Assembly: GCF_024628865.1 (NCBI RefSeq)
Contig: NZ_CP102384.1
Location: forward strand, 4,289,001-4,353,000
Reading direction: 5' to 3'
DNA length: 64,000 nt
From: Sphingopyxis sp. DBS4
GTDB taxonomy: Bacteria > Pseudomonadota > Alphaproteobacteria > Sphingomonadales > Sphingomonadaceae
Shown: piece by piece, positions 59,189 to 64,000 of the stretch
Layout of the letters: each line of letters opens with the position of its first letter
Position numbering within the stretch: position 1 is the first letter of the stretch
Notes under the pieces: generated by a model
Told to the model about the DNA's origin: nothing
Seen by the model: the letters and a program-made list of their open reading frames with translations, nothing else
Database searches by the model: none
Translations under genes and position numbers: made by a program

Positions 59189-60316
59189 ATGCGCGCCGAA
59201 GCGCAGGATCATGTCGATACCATCAACGCCGCGCTGGCGCTGCTGCGCCGATTCCTCGACTGGGATCGCGCGGTGCGCCGCCTCGATGAATTGAACGCGA
59301 AGGTCGAGGATCCGACGCTGTGGGATAGCCCCAAGGCGGCGCAGGAGGTCATGCGCGAACGCCGCCGTCTCGACGAGGCGATTACCGCGACGCGCGCGAT
59401 CGAGAAAGAGCGCGATGATACCGTCGAACTGATCGAATTGGCCGAGATGGAAGGCGACGAGGCGCTGGTCGACGATGCCGTCGCCAGCCTCGCGGCGCTC
59501 GCCGCCCGCGCCGAGGATGACAAGATCAAGGCGCTGCTCGCGGGCGAGGCCGACAGCTACGACTGCTATATCGAGGTTCATGCCGGTGCCGGCGGCACCG
59601 AAAGCCAGGACTGGGCCGAGATGCTCCAGCGCATGTACAGCCGCTGGGCCGAAAAGCGTGGCATGAAGGTCGAGCTGATCGAATATCAGGCGGGCGACCA
59701 GGCGGGGATCAAGTCGGCGACGATGCTGGTCAAGGGCGAGAACGCCTATGGCTATGCCAAGACCGAAAGCGGCGTCCACCGCCTCGTCCGCATCTCGCCC
59801 TACGACAGCTCGGCGCGTCGTCACACCAGCTTCTCGTCGGTGTGGGTCTATCCGGTGATCGACGACAATATCGAGATCGAGATCAAGGAAAGCGACCTCA
59901 AGATCGATACCTATCGCGCCTCGGGCGCGGGCGGGCAGCACGTCAACACGACCGATTCGGCGGTGCGCATCACCCATATGCCCACCGGCATCGTCGTCGC
60001 GTCGCAGATCGACCGCTCGCAGCACAAGAACCGCGCGACCGCGATGGGCATGCTGAAGGCGCGCCTGTACGAAGCTGAGCTGCAGAAGCGCGAGGCCGAG
60101 GCATCGGGCGAATATCAGGCGAAGACCGAGATCGGCTGGGGCCACCAGATTCGATCCTATGTCCTCCAACCCTATCAGCTGGTGAAGGATTTGCGCACCG
60201 GCGTGACCTCGACCGCGCCCGGCGACGTGCTCGACGGCGCGCTCGATCCGTTCATGGCGGCGGCGCTGTCGCAGAAGGTGACGGGCGAAAAGGTCGAGGT
60301 GGAGGACATCGACTGA
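59189..60316 (+). CDS. prfB: Peptide chain release factor 2
   Basis: Recognises UAA and UGA stop codons. The 375-residue protein has the GGQ peptidyl-tRNA hydrolysis motif (RASGAGGQHVNTTDSAVRIT) and the decoding-loop region RISPYDSSARRHTSF, where E. coli has the SPF tripeptide, so the third position here is Tyr. It reads in one frame from ATG 59189 (preceded by AGGAG); no in-frame UGA or programmed frameshift is present. Its stop overlaps the next start (TGATG). Confidence 0.96.
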   Translation: MRAEAQDHVDTINAALALLRRFLDWDRAVRRLDELNAKVEDPTLWDSPKAAQEVMRERRRLDEAITATRAIEKERDDTVELIELAEMEGDEALVDDAVASLAALAARAEDDKIKALLAGEADSYDCYIEVHAGAGGTESQDWAEMLQRMYSRWAEKRGMKVELIEYQAGDQAGIKSATMLVKGENAYGYAKTESGVHRLVRISPYDSSARRHTSFSSVWVYPVIDDNIEIEIKESDLKIDTYRASGAGGQHVNTTDSAVRITHMPTGIVVASQIDRSQHKNRATAMGMLKARLYEAELQKREAEASGEYQAKTEIGWGHQIRSYVLQPYQLVKDLRTGVTSTAPGDVLDGALDPFMAAALSQKVTGEKVEVEDID

Positions 60317-61038
60317 TGATCCGCCGCGCGGCCTTGCTTGCCGCGCTGGCGGCGCTGTCGCTCGGCGGCTGCGACAATCCGTGGAGCAGCGACAGCGACC
60401 GCCCCGAAACCGCGCGCGAGTTTCCGCCCGCCGACCGGCCGGTTGCGCCGATCACCTCGACCAAATGGTCGACCGAGGAAGCGCGCGACCGCGTCAACGA
60501 GGCCGACGACATCATGGATTCGGCCGACGTCCGCCCCGGCATGACGGTGGCCGACATCGGCGCGGGTGACGGCTATTATACCGTGCGCCTGGCGCCGCGG
60601 GTCGGCGCCACGGGCCGCGTCCTCGCGCAGGACATCCAGCCCGAGGTGATCGAGCGGCTTGCCGACCGCGTTGCGCGCGAGCGACTCGACAATGTCTCGC
60701 TGAAACTCGGCGCGGTCGACGATCCGCGGCTGCCCGCGGGCAGCTTCGACCGCGTCTTCATGGTCCATATGTATCACGAAATCGGCGAGCCCTACGCCTT
60801 CCTGTGGCGGCTGCGTCCGGCGCTTCGCAAGGGCGGACAGGTGATCGTCGTCGACGGCGACCGCCCGATCGCACAGCACGGCACGCCCTTCCGCCTGCTC
60901 GTCTGCGAGTTCGAGGCGGTGGGCTACAAGCTCGTCTCCTATGACGACAAGGCGCACGCCGGGGGCTATCTCGCGCGCTTCGTTCCCTACGGCAAGCGGC
61001 CCGCGCCCGACGCGATCACCGTGTGCAAGAATCCGTAA
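60316..61038 (+). CDS. SAM-dependent methyltransferase with lipoprotein signal
   Basis: A 240-residue class I methyltransferase-like protein. Residues 1-19 are a lipoprotein signal (MIRRAALLAALAALSLGGC; lipid cysteine 19). The SAM-binding motif I is VADIGAGDGYYTVRLAPRVG (about 77-96), followed by DIQPEVIERLADRV and FMVHMYHEIG. If truly exported, the lack of periplasmic SAM is a problem, so either the signal is misread or it acts on something else. It is coupled to prfB through a one-base overlap (TGATG). It is not PrmC, which carries NPPY. Confidence 0.82.
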   Translation: MIRRAALLAALAALSLGGCDNPWSSDSDRPETAREFPPADRPVAPITSTKWSTEEARDRVNEADDIMDSADVRPGMTVADIGAGDGYYTVRLAPRVGATGRVLAQDIQPEVIERLADRVARERLDNVSLKLGAVDDPRLPAGSFDRVFMVHMYHEIGEPYAFLWRLRPALRKGGQVIVVDGDRPIAQHGTPFRLLVCEFEAVGYKLVSYDDKAHAGGYLARFVPYGKRPAPDAITVCKNP

Positions 61039-61064
61039 ATCGCCGCCGTCAGAATATGGGTGTG

Positions 61065-61084
61065 TCCCCGCCTTCGCGGGGGAA
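61065..61084. repeat. Single hairpin of the CCCCGCGAAGG repeat family
   Basis: TCCCCGCCTTCGCGGGGGAA between convergent genes; may terminate the methyltransferase transcript. Confidence 0.6.
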
Positions 61085-61105
61085 CGGCTCAATATAAGGC
61101 GTGAG

Positions 61106-61471
61106 TCAAAAGACGACCAACTGATCGTCCGCGCCTGCTTCGGCCAGAAAACTCACCAGCCCGCCCGCACGGATATCCGGCACCAACTCGCTCGCCCTCA
61201 TGCCGGCAAGCGCCATGCCCGACTGGCAGACGATCAGCCGCACGCCCATTGCCATCGCCTCGGCGATCAGCGACGCGAGGTCGGGCTGGCCGGCGGCCCG
61301 GCGCGCGGGGTCGCCGTCGAACGAAACGGGGGCGCGGAGCAATGCCGCGGCCTCGCCTTGCAGAAAGACGCGCGTGGGGCGTCCCAGCGCGCTCGCCGCG
61401 GCCGCGGTTTCGAGCGCGGCATAGAAGCGGCCGCCGTCGGCCGCGGCGACGATAAGGCTCAACCCCCGCAT
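61106..61471 (-). CDS. DsrE family small protein
   Basis: A 121-residue protein of the DsrE/DsrF fold: GLSLIVAAADGGRFYAALET at the start and MGVRLIVCQSGMALAGMRAS around the conserved cysteine (Cys81). Such proteins carry sulfur on the cysteine in relay systems or serve as peroxiredoxin-like regulators. The start overlaps the stop of the HesA-like gene by 13 bases, implying coupled translation and possibly a joint sulfur-transfer role. Confidence 0.85.
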   Translation of the reverse strand: MRGLSLIVAAADGGRFYAALETAAAASALGRPTRVFLQGEAAALLRAPVSFDGDPARRAAGQPDLASLIAEAMAMGVRLIVCQSGMALAGMRASELVPDIRAGGLVSFLAEAGADDQLVVF

Positions 61472-62208
61472 ATCGGACACTCCGGTTCCTTGGCGACCGT
61501 GACCTCGCGCCAGCGTCGGTCGAGCATGTCGAGGATCGCCAGCCGGCCCGTCAGCGCCCGGCCCCAGCCGGTGAGCGCGCGCACTGCTTCGAGCGCCGCC
61601 ATCGTCCCGACCATCCCCGCGAGCGCGCCCATCACCCCCTGCTCGGCGCAATTGATGCCGGGACGGTCGGGATCGTCGCCGACGAGGCAGGCATAGCAGG
61701 GGCTGTCGGCGCGCCAGCCTTCGTAAAGCGCGACCTGCCCCTCGAAGGCACCGATCGCGGCGGAGAGCAGGGGGATATGCAGCGCGACTGCGGCCGCGTT
61801 GACCGCGAGCCGGGTCGCGAAATTGTCGCAACCGTCGAGGATCAGGCCGGCACCCGCGAGTAGCGCCTCGGCATTGCCTGCATCGAGCCGTTCCGCCATC
61901 GCCACCGCTTCGACATGCGGGTTGATCCGCCGCGCGGCATCGGCTGCGACCTCGGCCTTCAGCCCGCCGAGGTCGGTGTCGGTGAAGAGCGGCTGGCGCT
62001 GGAGATTCGACAGCTCGATCCGGTCATGGTCGATGATCGTCAGCTTGCCGACTCCCGCGGCGGCCAGGTAGGTGATCGCCGGGCAGCCGATCCCGCCCGC
62101 GCCGATGATCGCGACATGGGCGCCCTTCAACTTCGCCTGTCCCGCGCCGCCGAAGGCGGGCAGGATGATCTGGCGCGCGTAGCGGTCGAGTTCGGCGTCG
62201 CTGAGCAA
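61459..62208 (-). CDS. HesA/MoeB/ThiF family adenylyltransferase
   Basis: E1-like enzyme that adenylates the C-terminus of a ubiquitin-like sulfur carrier. The 249-residue protein has the ATP motif IIGAGGIGCPAITYLAAAGV (about 30-50), the RxxxxQ/D region ELSNLQRQPLFTDTDLG and two zinc CXXC pairs: CYAC (about residue 175) and CPIC at the C-terminus. A conserved cysteine in NCAEQGVMG may be the active one. The carrier partner is not in the window. Overlapped by the DsrE gene, and 3 bp after dut. Confidence 0.9.
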   Translation of the reverse strand: MLSDAELDRYARQIILPAFGGAGQAKLKGAHVAIIGAGGIGCPAITYLAAAGVGKLTIIDHDRIELSNLQRQPLFTDTDLGGLKAEVAADAARRINPHVEAVAMAERLDAGNAEALLAGAGLILDGCDNFATRLAVNAAAVALHIPLLSAAIGAFEGQVALYEGWRADSPCYACLVGDDPDRPGINCAEQGVMGALAGMVGTMAALEAVRALTGWGRALTGRLAILDMLDRRWREVTVAKEPECPICGG

Positions 62209-62211
62209 GGG

Positions 62212-62733
62212 CTATTCGCCCGGCGGGCGCATCTTCATCGCCGCGAGCGAGCCGACATTCTCGGGGATGTTGTCGTCCTCGATGGCTTCGTCGCTGGCAA
62301 CCCCGGTCGAGCCGAAACCGCCCGTCCCGCGCGCGGTTTCGTCGAGCGTCTCGACCTCGGCGAAGGTGGCGCGCTGGACGGGGGCGGGGACGAGCTGCGC
62401 GATGCGGTCGCCGCGGGCGATCTCGAAATTATCGTCGGACAGGTTGGCAAGGATCACCTTCACCTCGCCGCGATAGTCGCTGTCGATCGTCCCCGGCGTG
62501 TTGAGGCAGGTGATGCCGTGCTTGAGTGCAAGGCCCGAACGCGGACGCACCTGCACTTCATAGCCGGGCGGGATCGCCATCGCGAAGCCGGTCGCGACCG
62601 CGTGGCGCGCGCCGGGGCGCAAGGTCAGCGTCTCGGCCGCGACGACGTCCATCCCAGCTGCGCCGTCGCTGGCATAGGCAGGCAGGGGCAGTCCGCCGCC
62701 GTTCGGCAGGCGCTGGATCGCGATTTCAATCAT
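62212..62733 (-). CDS. dut: dUTP pyrophosphatase with C-terminal extension
   Basis: Hydrolyses dUTP to dUMP. From the ATG at 62733 it has 173 residues; ATG 62763 would add 10. Trimeric dUTPase motifs are intact: [10 protein letters not shown] (motif I), [10 protein letters not shown] (II), [11 protein letters not shown] (III) and RGDRIAQLV (IV), and the P-loop-like [10 protein letters not shown] (V). About 30 residues follow motif V ([20 protein letters not shown]), where most enzymes end within a few residues. The start overlaps the coaBC stop by eight bases. Confidence 0.93.
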   Translation of the reverse strand: MIEIAIQRLPNGGGLPLPAYASDGAAGMDVVAAETLTLRPGARHAVATGFAMAIPPGYEVQVRPRSGLALKHGITCLNTPGTIDSDYRGEVKVILANLSDDNFEIARGDRIAQLVPAPVQRATFAEVETLDETARGTGGFGSTGVASDEAIEDDNIPENVGSLAAMKMRPPGE

Positions 62734-64000
62734 CGGAAGCGGGCAGGCGGGCGTCGAGCTCATCGGCGATCTTTTCCATCAATTTGCGGGCGACGGCATG
62801 TTTCGGCAGCCGGTCCCAACTGTCCACGCCAGCCTTGCTGACGATATGCACGCGGTTCGTTTCGCCGCCCATGGGATCGGCGGAGACATCATTGGCGACG
62901 ATCCAGTCGCAGCCCTTGCGCGCGAGCTTTGCCTCCGCGTGCGCGATCACATCGTTGGTCTCGGCGGCGAAGCCGATCAGCAGCGGCGGGCGCCGCGCGC
63001 TTTTCGCAAGGCCGGCAAGGATGTCGGGATTCTCGGCCAGTGCGAGCGGCGGGACCGCGCCGCTGCCGTCCTTCTTGATCTTCTGCGCCGCGGTGTCGGC
63101 GGCGCGCCAGTCGGCGACCGCCGCGACCATGATCGCGGCATCGACGGGCAGGCTAGCCTCGACCTCGGCCGCCATTTCGCGTGCGGTCTCGACATCGACT
63201 CGAATTACGCCCGGCGGGGTCGGCAGCGGCACCGGGCCGGCGATCAGCAGCACCTCGGCGCCTGCTTCGGCGGCGGCGGCGGCGATTGCGAAACCCTGCT
63301 TTCCGCTCGACCGGTTGGCGATGTAGCGCACCGGGTCGATCGGCTCGTGCGTGGGGCCGGCGGTGATCAGAATGCGGCGGCCGAACAGGGGGCGATGGTT
63401 CGCGGGCGCGAAGTCGGGCTGGCCGTCGATGTCCCCCTCCCGCTTGCGGGAGGGGTTAGGGGAGGGCGTGTCCGTGGGGTTGCCGCTTGCCAACGAAACA
63501 GGCCCTCCCCCGGCCCCTCCCGCAAGCGGGAGGGGAGAAGAAAGCGCCTTGTCGATCGCCTCCCTGATCGCTTGCGGTTCGGGAAGCCGTCCCGGCCCAT
63601 ATTCGCCGCATGCCATTTCGCCCTCGTCGGGTTCCATCACGGTGATGCCGTCCCCGCGCAGCGTCGCGACGTTGCGCCGCGTTGCCGGATGCAGCCACAT
63701 ACGGACGTTCATCGCGGGTGCCGCGAGCACCGGCTTGTCGGTCGCGAGCAGCAGCGTCGTTGCCAGATCGTCGGCGATGCCTGCCGTCATCTTCGCGAGC
63801 AGGTCGGCGGTCGCGGGCGCGACGACGACGAGATCGGCCTCGCGGCTGAGCTGGATATGTCCCATCTCGACCTCGTCTTTCAGGTCGAAAAGATTTGTAT
63901 AGACTTTATTCTCAGACAGGGCGGCGAGCGTCAGTGGGGTCACGAACTGTTCGCCCGCGCGCGTCAGCACGCAGCGCACGACATGCCCCGACTTGCGGAG
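62726..64000 (-). CDS. coaBC: CoaBC: phosphopantothenoylcysteine decarboxylase / synthetase (5' end outside the window)
   Basis: Bifunctional coenzyme A biosynthesis enzyme. The frame is open to the window edge, so the first dozens of residues are missing. The CoaC flavoprotein part has [29 protein letters not shown] and [17 protein letters not shown]. The CoaB ligase part begins [20 protein letters not shown] and ends near [12 protein letters not shown]. Between them an approximately 34-residue proline/glycine-rich insert is encoded by a palindromic repeat (63434-63535). The gene leads a dut-hesA-dsrE run. Confidence 0.92.
   Translation of the reverse strand, partial: LRKSGHVVRCVLTRAGEQFVTPLTLAALSENKVYTNLFDLKDEVEMGHIQLSREADLVVVAPATADLLAKMTAGIADDLATTLLLATDKPVLAAPAMNVRMWLHPATRRNVATLRGDGITVMEPDEGEMACGEYGPGRLPEPQAIREAIDKALSSPLPLAGGAGGGPVSLASGNPTDTPSPNPSRKREGDIDGQPDFAPANHRPLFGRRILITAGPTHEPIDPVRYIANRSSGKQGFAIAAAAAEAGAEVLLIAGPVPLPTPPGVIRVDVETAREMAAEVEASLPVDAAIMVAAVADWRAADTAAQKIKKDGSGAVPPLALAENPDILAGLAKSARRPPLLIGFAAETNDVIAHAEAKLARKGCDWIVANDVSADPMGGETNRVHIVSKAGVDSWDRLPKHAVARKLMEKIADELDARLPASDD
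63434..63535. repeat. Palindromic repeat inserted in frame in coaBC
   Basis: Identical hairpin-forming ends, 63434-63455 and 63514-63535 (CCCCTCCCGC cores), 102 bp in all, a multiple of three. It encodes a segment such as [17 protein letters not shown] and [16 protein letters not shown] in the linker between the two enzymatic domains. The same family is at 22824-22932. Confidence 0.8.

Noticed and set aside
59189-59300. Programmed frameshift in prfB
   Set aside because: The gene is one open frame with no early in-frame UGA, so no frameshift is needed.
60316-61038. PrmC (release factor methyltransferase)
   Set aside because: The NPPY motif is absent and a lipoprotein signal is present.

Overview
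The window is a GC-rich, densely coded chromosomal segment of an alphaproteobacterium. TonB-dependent receptor and TPR-sulfotransferase genes, the linked coaBC-dut-HesA-DsrE genes, a split-S1 RNase E and abundant intergenic palindromes suggest Sphingomonadales, most likely a Sphingopyxis-like organism. This is inferred from gene content; no rRNA or database comparison was available.

Layout. 47-10202: a five-haem c-type cytochrome, gdhA, a CcmI-like TPR protein, putA with a divergent Lrp regulator, and two overlapping acyl-CoA dehydrogenases. 10336-15720: a tRNA-Gly(CCC) gene whose 3' end carries one copy of a 17-bp direct repeat; the other copy lies at 15704-15720. Between them is a 5.3-kb integrated island with a tyrosine integrase, an unrecognised membrane protein, small regulators, a broken serine recombinase and small unknown genes. 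15823-27406: YeiH transporter with a LysR regulator, a TetR-controlled RND efflux operon (tetR, small unknown gene, adaptor, pump, outer-membrane channel; all minus strand), and an S41 lipoprotein protease. 27654-37442: housekeeping genes (rlmE, ppx/gppA, rpmB, tadA, cobB, dapB, an M48 peptidase, nth, an M20 peptidase) with many palindromic repeats between them.

37698-47886: a probable catabolic locus. A TetR gene diverges from a three-gene overlapping operon (Rieske oxygenase, FAD monooxygenase, phytoene-desaturase-like oxidoreductase), which converges on an APC permease and a TonB-dependent receptor, followed by a TPR-sulfotransferase. The substrate cannot be read from the sequence.

47889-64000: a DsbA-like thioredoxin with a long extra N-terminus, a BepA-like metalloprotease, rne, an amidase, an alanine-racemase-fold PLP enzyme, PBP1A, prfB coupled to a lipoprotein-type methyltransferase, DsrE and HesA genes, dut, and coaBC, which runs off the right edge.

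The most unusual signals are: a palindromic repeat apparently inserted in frame in the coaBC linker; two short repeats with terminal inverted repeats (32151-32312 and 37555-37701), the second supplying the stop codon of a tetR gene; three related operator-like palindromes around the RND operon; repeats placed inside that operon; and the Rieske gene cluster.
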